From the NCBI GenBank assembly GCA_029858465.1, contig JAOUEZ010000056.1, forward strand, positions 1-7,711: a DNA stretch of 7,711 bases, in the 5' to 3' direction. Below, piece after piece: positions 1 to 6,344 of the stretch. The notes under the pieces are model-generated. The model worked only from the letters and a program-made list of their open reading frames with translations. It was not told the origin of the DNA and made no database searches. A program made the position numbers and the translations under genes. Source of the stretch: Thermoplasmata archaeon. Its GTDB lineage: Archaea; Thermoplasmatota; Thermoplasmata; UBA10834; DTMW01. Position 1 is the stretch's first letter, and each line of letters opens with the position of its first letter.

Positions 1-62
1 GGATCGCCCAGGAGATCAAATTGGGGGTCGAGAAGGGACTGCTGCATGAGATCATCACCTGA
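1..62 (+). CDS. 3' end of an unidentified gene (partial)
   Basis: One frame is open from the left edge to a TGA at 60-62 and encodes 19 visible residues, ending in GLLHEIIT. The reading is supported only by the open frame and by its position directly upstream of nep1, whose ATG at 46 lies inside it, giving a 17-bp overlap of the kind seen between co-transcribed archaeal genes. The tail has the look of an amphipathic helix (charged residues alternating with I, L and V). It is too short to assign to a family, and I do not recognise it. Confidence 0.45.
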   Translation, partial: IAQEIKLGVEKGLLHEIIT

Positions 63-750
63 GCGCGGCAAGAATTTCGTCTTCGTCCTGGCAGAGGCCG
101 AATTGGAGACGATTCCGAAAGAGATTCTCTCCGAGAGAGCGGTCGTCGCCAATGCGAAGGCACGCGACAAGAAGGCTTCGAATCTGCTTCTAGATGCGAG
201 CTATCATCATTCCGCAATGAGGCCTCTCAAGGACGGCGACAGGAGAGGACGGCCGGACATTGCGCATTTCTTTCTGCTCCTATGCCTCGACTCCCGGCTG
301 AACAAATCTGGGAGACTCAAGATTATCATCCATACGAGGAACGACGAAAAGATTTCCGTCGCATCCGATACAAGATTGCCCCCGAGCTATCATCGTTTCA
401 TGGGTCTGATGGAGAGCCTGTTCCAGAACAGCACGGTCCCATCCAAACAGAAGCCTCTGATCGAGCTCGAGAAAGGCTGGACACTTCGAGATATCCTAAC
501 TGCGGAGAAATGCAACAAAGTGATATTGCTCGATGCCGATGGTCCCGATATGAATCTCCAAAGCGTCCTTTCGGATGATGACTCAAAGATAATCGCGGTG
601 GTGATAGGAGGATTTCCAAGCGGTAAATTCCGCTCTGATCTATCTTCGATCGATATCACGAAGCTTTCTTTGGGCAAGGACATGCTCAAGGCATGGACGG
701 TCACTTCGGAGATGCTAGTGGCCGCTCAGGCTTCGATCAAAGGACCTTGA
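46..750 (+). CDS. nep1: rRNA small subunit pseudouridine N1-methyltransferase Nep1 (Emg1 family)
   Basis: Nep1 is a SPOUT-class, SAM-dependent methyltransferase that N1-methylates a pseudouridine in helix 35 of archaeal 16S rRNA (18S in eukaryotes) and helps assemble the small subunit. The 234-residue product shows the family blocks in order: LLLDASYHHSAM (47-58), RRGRPDIAH (66-74), LDSRLNKSG (81-89), the block from TRLP to GLME (109-123), and the C-terminal knot region with IGGFPSGKF (187-195) and LKAWTV (214-219). Archaeal homologues are about 200-230 aa, so it is full length. The ATG at 46 is preferred: a GAGAAGGG purine run lies 8 nt upstream, and only about eight residues precede the conserved first strand (FVFVLAEAELE). 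It overlaps the upstream gene by 17 bp and, tail to tail, the next gene by 14 bp. Identification rests on remembered family motifs but the match is strong. Confidence 0.95.
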   Translation: MRSSPERGKNFVFVLAEAELETIPKEILSERAVVANAKARDKKASNLLLDASYHHSAMRPLKDGDRRGRPDIAHFFLLLCLDSRLNKSGRLKIIIHTRNDEKISVASDTRLPPSYHRFMGLMESLFQNSTVPSKQKPLIELEKGWTLRDILTAEKCNKVILLDADGPDMNLQSVLSDDDSKIIAVVIGGFPSGKFRSDLSSIDITKLSLGKDMLKAWTVTSEMLVAAQASIKGP

Positions 751-1735
751 GTATCTCATCTTTCTGAGAATATCTCAACGCGGCTTTCTTGCCCTTCTTA
801 GAAATCTTCAGACCATGGGCCTTCTTCTTTACCTCTCCAATTATTGCAGCCTTGACGCCCTCCTCTGACAGAGCATCCACGTATCTCTCTGCTCTACGGC
901 TGGATATTGTCAGGAGAAGTGCGCCAGAACCGAGAAGACCGAGAGGATCTATCCTGAAGAATTCGCACAGCGCTTCGGTCTCTTTGCCTATTATTATCTC
1001 TTCCCCATCGATAAGCATCCCCTTATCGGAGGCGATCGCCACCTCATACAGACCTACGGAGACGCCTCCCTCAGTAGGGTCGTGCATCGATGTTGCGCCA
1101 TATTTGACTCCCATCATCGCCTCTCGAACGACGGATATGCCAGGCTCATACAGGTAATTCTCGGCTCTCTTTATGAACGATTTCGAAAATTTCCGCCTCA
1201 GATGAGCCTTTTGCTCCCTGGCGAGGGTGGCTGTGCCCTCTATACCAGCTCCTTTCGTCAGCACGATCGAGTCCCCGACCTTTGCTCCTGATGTGAAAAT
1301 AAGGTCTCTTTTCCTGCAGGTGCCGTGCATGTCTCCTACGATTATCGGGCGCTCAAGCCAGGGGTTGATCTCCGTATGCCCACCAGTTATGGCAATACCC
1401 AGCTCTTTGCAGCCTTTGTCGATGTCCCGGAATATCTTCTCGATCTTTCTCTCTGAGATTCCCTGAGGGAGGAGCATGCTTGTCTGCATCCATCTCGGCT
1501 TGCCGCCCATAGTTGCTATGTCGTTCGCGTTGATGTGCACTGCATACCAGCCGATCTCATCAATGGCATATGTTATCGGATCGGTCTTCAGGATCAGGAA
1601 CTCGTCTCCCATGTCTATGACGGCCGCATCCTCGCCTATCTTCGGTCCGAGGACGACCCGCCTGTCTTCAGCGCCTCTGTATTTGATCATCTTCCTGAGT
1701 AGCGCATGAGGAAGTTTTCCCGTCTGAAGAACCAT
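737..1735 (-). CDS. AIR synthase-related / HypE-like ATP-binding protein
   Basis: This 332-residue protein belongs to the PurM/SelD/ThiL/HypE superfamily, which binds ATP between an N-terminal and a C-terminal domain. Visible signatures are GEDAAVID (34-41, the glycine/acidic loop), the aspartate-bearing KTDPI (50-54), NDIATMGG (71-78), GGHTEI (118-123) and the C-terminal-domain motif HDPTEGGV (218-225). The last resembles the HDATRGG motif of HypE. True HypE ends in a short tail with a terminal cysteine (PRIC-type) that accepts the carbamoyl group for hydrogenase cyanide ligands. This protein ends in DEILKVL with no cysteine, and no hydrogenase genes are nearby, so a canonical HypE role is unlikely and the substrate is unknown. 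The ATG at 1735 is preceded by GAGG (1741-1744) at 5-nt spacing. Databases may label it hydrogenase expression/formation protein; AIR synthase-related protein is safer. Confidence 0.85.
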   Translation of the reverse strand: MVLQTGKLPHALLRKMIKYRGAEDRRVVLGPKIGEDAAVIDMGDEFLILKTDPITYAIDEIGWYAVHINANDIATMGGKPRWMQTSMLLPQGISERKIEKIFRDIDKGCKELGIAITGGHTEINPWLERPIIVGDMHGTCRKRDLIFTSGAKVGDSIVLTKGAGIEGTATLAREQKAHLRRKFSKSFIKRAENYLYEPGISVVREAMMGVKYGATSMHDPTEGGVSVGLYEVAIASDKGMLIDGEEIIIGKETEALCEFFRIDPLGLLGSGALLLTISSRRAERYVDALSEEGVKAAIIGEVKKKAHGLKISKKGKKAALRYSQKDEILKVL

Positions 1736-1775
1736 GGATGCCTCGATGAGATTCGGCTACATATTTCTTGCTGAA

Positions 1776-1784
1776 TGTATAAGG
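1776..1784 (-). promoter_or_regulatory. TATA-like box for the HypE-like gene
   Basis: Read on the minus strand, CTTATAC lies at 1783-1777. A start site about 27 nt downstream would fall near 1753, leaving a leader of roughly 18 nt that would include the GAGG ribosome-binding site at 1741-1744. Spacing and composition fit archaeal promoters; the assignment is by eye only. Confidence 0.35.
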
Positions 1785-1836
1785 CGCGATATCCGATTCT
1801 ACTGGATTATGTCTCATTGCATGTTTCTGGCCAATA

Positions 1837-1848
1837 GAAAATATATAT
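1837..1848 (+). promoter_or_regulatory. BRE/TATA-like promoter element for the aminotransferase gene
   Basis: GAAA followed by ATATATAT is a good visual match to an archaeal BRE plus TATA box and is the most AT-rich spot in this intergenic region. Transcription would start near 1870, giving a leader of about 60 nt. A weaker second candidate, GATAAAT at 1899-1905, is centred about 28 nt before the ATG at 1930 and would give a leaderless mRNA. That is attractive because no Shine-Dalgarno sequence precedes 1930. The ATATATAT core is symmetric and could also serve the minus strand. Confidence 0.4.
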
Positions 1849-1929
1849 GCGAATTCCGGCAAGGATTTCGAATCTCGATGTTCCAATCTTCGGAAAAAGA
1901 TAAATGGCCGGATACTTTACAAGTTCTCG

Positions 1930-3087
1930 ATGTTAGCGGAAAGAATCGGCAGAATTCAAGAATCGGGCACTATGAAAATGAAGGCTCTGGCAAGCCAGCT
2001 CAAGAAGGAGGGGAAGAAGGTCATCTCCTTCACCGTCGGAGAGCCTGACTTCCAGACACCTAAGCATATTGTCGATGCATGCATTGACGCATTGAATGCT
2101 GGCATGACGAAATACATAGACGCGCCCGGTCTTCCTGAATTGAGGGAGGCCATCGCGGAGAAGAGCAAGAACGAGAACAACATACAATGCGAGGCGGCGA
2201 ATGTGTTCGTGGCCCCGACAAAGCATGCGCTCTTCGAGAGCGTGTTCGCCACAGTGAACCCTGGAGACGAGGTCCTCATTCCGGACCCCGCCTGGGTCAG
2301 CTATGTCCCATTCGTCTCGATGGCCGACGGAAAGGCCGTCCCCGTGCCTCTTTTAGAGGAGGCCTCTTTCAGGATGACCCCTGAGCAAGTCGCGGAGAAG
2401 ATCACGCCGAAATCCAAAGTAATTATGATGAACAGTCCTTCGAACCCGTGCGGGTCGGTCAATACCGAGGCGGACATCAAGGGGATAGCGGACCTTGCAA
2501 AAGACCACGATCTAATCGTGATAACAGATGAGGTGTACGAGAAGATAATCTTCGACGGCATGAAGCATCTGTCCATTGCATCTTTGCCGGGGATGTTCGA
2601 GAGGACGATAACGATAAACGGGTTCTCAAAGACCTACTCGATGACAGGCTGGCGGCTCGGCTGGCTGGTCGCCGATAAGCCGTATCTGAAAGGGATATCG
2701 AAGATACAGCAGCACACGATAACTCACGCACCAACATTCATACAAAAGGCGGGCGTCGCTGCACTGAAAGGTCCTCAGGAACCGGTCAATAAAATGATAG
2801 ACGAATTCAAGAAGAGGCGGGACATTGTGTACAAGTATATCCAGGAGACCTCTGGAGCGAGCGCACCGCAGCCGAAGGGAGCCTTCTATGCCTTCATGAA
2901 GTTCGATGCAGATATGACTGACGAAGAGATGGCGATGTACCTTATGAAGGATGCCGAGGTAGTAGTAACTCCAGGTGACTCGTTCGGTGCGGCAGGAAAG
3001 AAGCATGTCAGAATATCCTTCGCTACAGCCACTTCCGACGTCGAGAAAGGCATGGCCGGCATAAAAGCAGCATTGGAGAAGCTCTGA
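1930..3087 (+). CDS. class I PLP-dependent aminotransferase (archaeal aspartate aminotransferase type)
   Basis: This 385-residue enzyme is of normal length for fold-type I aspartate aminotransferase-like proteins, which are cytosolic and move an amino group between an amino acid and a 2-oxo acid. Visible features are VGEPDF (36-41) near the N terminus, W122 in PDPAW (cofactor stacking), NSPSNPCG (168-175) with N172, ITDEVY (198-203) with D200 and Y203 for the pyridine ring and O3', and GFSKTYSMTGWRLG (231-244). K234 is the predicted Schiff-base lysine and R242 the phosphate ligand. R361 in HVRISFA is the predicted carboxylate-binding arginine. The segment FVAPTKHALFES replaces the usual TxGxxxAL pattern, as in archaeal AspAT homologues. 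Starting at 1930 gives the family N terminus (MLAERI). No Shine-Dalgarno is visible, so the mRNA may be leaderless. Substrate cannot be read from sequence; aspartate/glutamate is likeliest. Its tail-to-tail neighbour is serA, so phosphohydroxypyruvate is an alternative. Confidence 0.93.
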   Translation: MLAERIGRIQESGTMKMKALASQLKKEGKKVISFTVGEPDFQTPKHIVDACIDALNAGMTKYIDAPGLPELREAIAEKSKNENNIQCEAANVFVAPTKHALFESVFATVNPGDEVLIPDPAWVSYVPFVSMADGKAVPVPLLEEASFRMTPEQVAEKITPKSKVIMMNSPSNPCGSVNTEADIKGIADLAKDHDLIVITDEVYEKIIFDGMKHLSIASLPGMFERTITINGFSKTYSMTGWRLGWLVADKPYLKGISKIQQHTITHAPTFIQKAGVAALKGPQEPVNKMIDEFKKRRDIVYKYIQETSGASAPQPKGAFYAFMKFDADMTDEEMAMYLMKDAEVVVTPGDSFGAAGKKHVRISFATATSDVEKGMAGIKAALEKL

Positions 3088-3109
3088 CGAGCTTCTCGTT
3101 TAATATTTT
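3076..3109 (+). terminator. hairpin plus T-rich run at the aminotransferase 3' end
   Basis: GAGAAGCTC (3076-3084) and GAGCTTCTC (3089-3097) form a perfect 9-bp inverted repeat around a 4-nt loop, TGAC, which contains the stop codon TGA (3085-3087). It is followed by GTTTAATATTTTT, a T-rich stretch ending near 3109. The layout is that of an intrinsic-type terminator whose left arm encodes the last residues (EKL). On the opposite strand the hairpin is followed about 10 nt later by CTTTTAT, so it could weakly terminate serA too. Confidence 0.65.
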
Positions 3110-3118
3110 TCAGATTTC

Positions 3119-4687
3119 TCAGAGGATTATCTGAGTTGCTTCCCGTATGTTCTCGGCCTCTTTCAATTGCTCAATAACATCTTCCGACATGGGCTCGTCT
3201 ATGCTGAGGATCATGACGGCGTCTCCTCTTGGCTTGTTCCTCGCCACGTCCATGTGAGCGATGTTGATATTGTTCTTCCCGAGGATTGTGCCTACCGAGC
3301 CGATCACGCCTGGCCGGTCGAGGTGTTCGATGAACAAGAATGTCCCCTTTGGCTCGAATTCGACGGTGTGCCCGTTGACCAGGACTATCCGCATCCCTTT
3401 ATCGCCGATTTCGGTGCCTGCGACCGAGTGCTTATCTCCATCGGAAGTGAAAGCGACCTCGATCAGATTCTTGAACTTCGGCGATTCCTCGCTTGTGATA
3501 TTCACAACATTTATTCCCCGTTCTTTTGCGAGCGGCAATGCATTGATCAAGTTCACACTTTTCTCTTCTATTATTGGTGTCAGCATGCCCGCAACTGCAC
3601 TGGCCGCAAGGATCTTCGTATCCCGCTGAGCTATCTCGCCCGAGCATTTCACCTCGATAGCGCTCACGTTGTTCCTCGCCAGCTGAGCGCCCATGACGCC
3701 GAGTTTGTTCGCGAGATCCAAGTACGGTATCAGGACCGGGTCCAATGCGGCAGGAAGGTTCATCGCATTCTTCACTACGCCCTTCCTTAGATAGACATCT
3801 ATCTGCTCTGCGATCTCCGACCCTACCTCCTCCTGCGCCTCCTTGGTTGAAGCTCCGAGGTGCGGGGTCACAACGCAATTATCGAGCTGAGACAGCTTCC
3901 AGTCCTCCGGCGGCTCCTTCGTGAAAACATCGATCGCCGCGCCTGCTATCTTCTTCTCGCTGAGCGCCTGGAAGAGCGCCTCCTCGTTTACGATGCCCCC
4001 TCTGGCAGTGTTGATAAGAAATGCGCTCTTCTTCATTTTTCCCAGCTGTTCGGCACCTATGAGATCCTTGGTCTGTGGGGTGAGCGTCGTGTGTATTGTG
4101 ATGACATCCGCCTGAGAAAGCAGCATGTCTAAATTGACCAGTCTGACATGCAGTCTCACGGCCAGCTCAGGCGCGATTAAGGGATCGTATGCTATGACCG
4201 TCAACCCGAGTCCTTGGGCTCTCTTCGCCACTTCAGTACCCACCTTTCCGAGACCGATGATTCCCAGTGTCTTGCCGGTCACCTGCCTTCCTGAGAATTT
4301 CTTCTTCTCCCATTTCTGCCCTTTCATCGATCTATCGGCCTGAGAGATGTTCCTCAGAAGTGTGAACATGAGGGCTGTCGCGAGCTCCGCGGTAGATATG
4401 ATGTTTCCCGAAGGGGCGTTCATAACAAGCACGCCCTTCTCGGTCGCAGCATCGAGATCGATGTTGTCAACGCCGACGCCCGCGCGTCCGATGACCTTCA
4501 GATTAGATGCCTCGATGATTTTTCTTGTCGCCTTTGTGGCGCTCCTGACGATCATCGCATCGTAGTCCCCGATGATCTTCACGAGCTCATCTTCCTTCAT
4601 GCCAGGACGCACATCTATTGTATGCCCTGAGTTCTTTAGGATCGAAACGCCCTTCTCGGAGATTTCGTCTGCAATCAGGATTTTCAT
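3119..4687 (-). CDS. serA: D-3-phosphoglycerate dehydrogenase
   Basis: SerA oxidises 3-phosphoglycerate to 3-phosphohydroxypyruvate with NAD+, the first step of the phosphorylated serine pathway. The 522-residue product is the long type. A split substrate-binding domain (about 1-100 and 290-315) flanks a Rossmann domain with GLGKVG (145-150). The predicted catalytic residues are R229 in TARGG, E258 in TKEPP and H276 in TPHLGAS. An intervening ASB-like region (about 320-445) and a C-terminal ACT domain (about 448-522, with HLDRPGVIG) follow. ACT domains in this family commonly bind serine for feedback control. The frame stays open upstream to 4819, but the ATG at 4687 is chosen because GGAGGG sits 6 nt before it and MKILIADEIS is the family start. 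It ends 31 nt from the convergent aminotransferase. No key residue is missing. Confidence 0.96.
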   Translation of the reverse strand: MKILIADEISEKGVSILKNSGHTIDVRPGMKEDELVKIIGDYDAMIVRSATKATRKIIEASNLKVIGRAGVGVDNIDLDAATEKGVLVMNAPSGNIISTAELATALMFTLLRNISQADRSMKGQKWEKKKFSGRQVTGKTLGIIGLGKVGTEVAKRAQGLGLTVIAYDPLIAPELAVRLHVRLVNLDMLLSQADVITIHTTLTPQTKDLIGAEQLGKMKKSAFLINTARGGIVNEEALFQALSEKKIAGAAIDVFTKEPPEDWKLSQLDNCVVTPHLGASTKEAQEEVGSEIAEQIDVYLRKGVVKNAMNLPAALDPVLIPYLDLANKLGVMGAQLARNNVSAIEVKCSGEIAQRDTKILAASAVAGMLTPIIEEKSVNLINALPLAKERGINVVNITSEESPKFKNLIEVAFTSDGDKHSVAGTEIGDKGMRIVLVNGHTVEFEPKGTFLFIEHLDRPGVIGSVGTILGKNNINIAHMDVARNKPRGDAVMILSIDEPMSEDVIEQLKEAENIREATQIIL

Positions 4688-4693
4688 TGCTGA

Positions 4694-4699
4694 CCCTCC
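4694..4699 (-). promoter_or_regulatory. strong ribosome-binding site of serA
   Basis: On the minus strand GGAGGG lies 6 nt upstream of the ATG at 4687. It is the best Shine-Dalgarno match in the window, and it decides the start against the 44-residue longer open frame. Confidence 0.75.
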
Positions 4700-4740
4700 A
4701 CCCTTTTTCTGTAGTAATGGACAAATGATGGATTCCTTAT

Positions 4741-4750
4741 GAATATAATG
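4741..4750 (-). promoter_or_regulatory. TATA-like box for serA
   Basis: The minus strand reads CATTATATTC here, with ATTATAT at 4749-4743. A start about 27 nt downstream, near 4719, would give a leader of roughly 32 nt containing the GGAGGG site. Upstream of it, 4751-4901 is the rest of the divergent spacer toward the SRPBCC gene. I see no clear operator or other element there. Confidence 0.4.
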
Positions 4751-4901
4751 TTCTAATCCGTTTTCCATTGTACATATCTGTGCAATCGGACCGCCGAATG
4801 AAATCGATCTAACACTCACAAATCCGAGTTTCGATTTCCCTGACTCTCAAGTCGGAATTCTTATGAATACGGAGATGTTCCACTCAAACAAGGATTCGAA
4901 T

Positions 4902-5360
4902 ATGGGTGAATTCAAAAGGACCGTCGCGATCAAGACGACTCCCGACATCGTGTTCAATTACGTCACCGACTGGAGGAATCTGAAGAGCTTCATGTCGAAC
5001 ATACTGGATATCAATCCAATAAGTTTCGTGCAGTATGGTCCGGGCGCGGCTTTCGACACGGTATTCAAGGTCAGCGGGGCGGAAATCCCAACCACTCTCG
5101 AGGTGGAAGAATTCGTAAGAGACAAGCGGCTGATACTCAGATCGAGGCAGGGCTTCAAGATCAGGTGTGCGTGGGAGTTCAAGCCCGCATCGGACGGAAC
5201 AGTGGTCACAATCACGCTTCAATACGACCTGCCCCAGGGAATTACAAGAACCGAGTCCGATAGGATCACTGCCCAGCAAGATTTGGAGCAGGCCTCGTTC
5301 AACAGCCTGCAGTTGCTTAGATGGATTCTCGAATCTTTTACCGGTCAAGAAAAGAAATGA
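4902..5360 (+). CDS. SRPBCC-fold (polyketide cyclase/START-like) protein
   Basis: From the ATG at 4902 the product is 152 residues, the usual size of a single SRPBCC domain, a helix-grip fold that encloses a hydrophobic ligand pocket. The N terminus has the typical opening: a short beta strand (FKRTVAIKTTPD), then the helix VFNYVTDWRNLKSFM (17-31). Alternating strands follow at 55-110, and a long C-terminal helix (about 117-146, ESDRITAQQ onward) would close the pocket. No catalytic motif, signal peptide or membrane segment is visible, and the ligand is unknown. The frame is open from an ATG at 4863, which would add 13 residues. The start at 4902 is preferred because AAGGA lies 7 nt before it and because TTATGAAT around 4861-4868 may itself be a TATA-like box. 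It is head to head with serA and tail to tail with the Trm112-like gene. Confidence 0.75.
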   Translation: MGEFKRTVAIKTTPDIVFNYVTDWRNLKSFMSNILDINPISFVQYGPGAAFDTVFKVSGAEIPTTLEVEEFVRDKRLILRSRQGFKIRCAWEFKPASDGTVVTITLQYDLPQGITRTESDRITAQQDLEQASFNSLQLLRWILESFTGQEKK

Positions 5361-5369
5361 ATTTTTTTT
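5361..5369 (+). terminator. poly-T terminator between convergent genes
   Basis: The stop codon of the SRPBCC gene is followed at once by A and eight Ts (5362-5369), a typical archaeal U-tract terminator. Read on the other strand, the sequence after the Trm112-like stop includes a T-rich stretch (TTTCTTTTC within about 5345-5356), so this short junction could end both transcripts. No hairpin is evident. Confidence 0.5.
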
Positions 5370-5557
5370 CAGTCGGAGCTTCCCTCAGGCGGCAGCATGT
5401 TCGGAATGCCGTCCTCTATCGGATATTCCAGCCCGCACTTGCTGCACTTGATAGAACCTGCGATTATCTCCTTGTCATCCTGTTTATCTATTCTCAGATC
5501 GAGAGGATGGTGCTTGCACATCGGACAGGCAAGTATTTCCATGAGCTCTTTTTTCAT
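5369..5557 (-). CDS. Trm112-like zinc-binding protein
   Basis: This 62-residue protein has the Trm112/UPF0434 layout: MKKELMEILACPMC at the N terminus with C11 and C14, a charged middle, then KCSKC (C38, C41) and the signature YPIEDGIPNMLP. The four cysteines should bind one zinc ion. In eukaryotes and in haloarchaea, Trm112 is an obligate partner that stabilises and activates several SAM-dependent methyltransferases acting on tRNA, rRNA or release factor. No such methyltransferase is encoded beside it here; Nep1, 4.6 kb away, is a SPOUT enzyme and not a known Trm112 client. The frame is open upstream to 5668, but that would run into the DUF998 coding region, and the ATG at 5557 gives the family N terminus. 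There is no good Shine-Dalgarno. An AT-rich GAATAATAGATATC about 27 nt upstream could be its own promoter and make the mRNA nearly leaderless. Confidence 0.88.
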   Translation of the reverse strand: MKKELMEILACPMCKHHPLDLRIDKQDDKEIIAGSIKCSKCGLEYPIEDGIPNMLPPEGSSD

Positions 5558-5601
5558 CTTATCGACACCCAAGGTCGGAAGGATATCTATTATTCTTAGA
5601 A

Positions 5602-6207
5602 CTATCGAGGGTTGACACTTAACCTTCGCATATCTGACAGCATCCAAAAGCTTGTAATAAGCAGCCAAACAAGCAGTGCGGAGACGGCCACAGCTTCGGC
5701 GAACGGGATCGGTGTGAGCCCGATAGAAATCAATGAGATGATTATCGCGGCGAGCAGCACAATCGTTGGAACACTCAGAACACCAGACTTTTTTATGAAC
5801 GGGAATACAAGCACTAGAGCGGATATCCCTGCGGATCCGAAAAAGAATATGGTTGCGATTGTGTGCGGATCGCCTGTATCAATGGGGAAGAATCCGACAG
5901 AGATAAGGCCGACCCCGGCGACAGCCATGATGTACCCGCCTATCCTTCCATAGAGTGAAGGCGCCATGAATCTCGCGAGGCCGAATGAGAATCTTATGCT
6001 GCCAATGCCTGCAAGGATGACCGCGATATTGAAGATCCAACGCGAGGGGACATTGCCTCCCAGCTCGCTGAGCGTATCCTCTCCCAGTGTCCAGTTTCCA
6101 TTGACGATCACTGCAAAGACCCATAATATCGAGAAAGAGATTGACGCGAATATTCCCGAGACTGCCCCGATTTTGATATAATTCGAGACACTGATACTTG
6201 TTCGCAT
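5602..6207 (-). CDS. DUF998 family six-helix membrane protein
   Basis: From the ATG at 6207 this is a 201-residue, strongly hydrophobic protein with about six predicted membrane helices (near 12-36, 56-78, 87-108, 116-137, 143-164 and 168-191) and a basic tail (MRRLSVNPR). Features that recall DUF998 are LSELGG (47-51) in the first loop and the FPID...DPHTIAT segment (107-119), with a histidine between helices 3 and 4. The family occurs widely in archaea and bacteria and has no established function. A GTG at 6243 could extend it by 12 residues (SPASGSIGKSN is not membrane-like). The ATG is favoured because AGGAAA lies about 8-9 nt upstream, although AGGG also lies near the GTG. It ends 44 nt before the Trm112-like gene on the same strand, so co-transcription is possible. 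I see no functional tie between the two. Confidence 0.8.
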   Translation of the reverse strand: MRTSISVSNYIKIGAVSGIFASISFSILWVFAVIVNGNWTLGEDTLSELGGNVPSRWIFNIAVILAGIGSIRFSFGLARFMAPSLYGRIGGYIMAVAGVGLISVGFFPIDTGDPHTIATIFFFGSAGISALVLVFPFIKKSGVLSVPTIVLLAAIIISLISIGLTPIPFAEAVAVSALLVWLLITSFWMLSDMRRLSVNPR

Positions 6208-6261
6208 GTTGGATTTTCCTATCGACCCAGAAGCAGGCGACACATATCCCTAATCTACCAA

Positions 6262-6279
6262 GGATATATCATATTTATC
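6262..6279. promoter_or_regulatory. AT-rich divergent promoter box
   Basis: The stretch GGATATATCATATTTATC contains an 8-bp palindrome, GATATATC (6263-6270), next to ATATTTATC, which reads GATAAATAT on the minus strand. It could supply a TATA box for the DUF998 gene (start near 6248) and for the plus-strand oxidoreductase (start near 6297). A closer plus-strand candidate is TTATTA at 6317-6322, about 26 nt before the ATG at 6345, which would make that mRNA leaderless. Assigned by eye. Confidence 0.35.
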
Positions 6280-6344
6280 GGAGCCATTCGCCAGTATGTT
6301 TCCTATTGAAAAGCGTTATTAGCATCCTTTACGATTGACACAGC

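Noticed and set aside
1736..1929. A possible small RNA or riboswitch in the divergent spacer
   Set aside because: I could find only short, imperfect inverted repeats and AT-rich promoter-like boxes, with no conserved riboswitch core.
3167..3790. A 207-codon open frame antisense to serA
   Set aside because: It lies wholly inside serA on the other strand and encodes no recognisable motif. Long antisense frames are expected across a GC-moderate, strongly coding gene.
4688..4819. A 44-residue N-terminal extension of SerA
   Set aside because: The frame is open, but GGAGGG sits 6 nt before the inner ATG at 4687, the extension has no family resemblance, and it would cover the likely TATA box.
4863..4901. 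Earlier ATG for the SRPBCC gene adding 13 residues
   Set aside because: It remains possible, but the added residues are not family-like, the ribosome-binding site before 4902 is better, and the region may be a promoter element.
5558..5668. N-terminal extension of the Trm112-like protein (37 residues)
   Set aside because: It would overlap the DUF998 3' coding end, and the family begins at MKKELMEILACPMC. The extension has no conserved feature.
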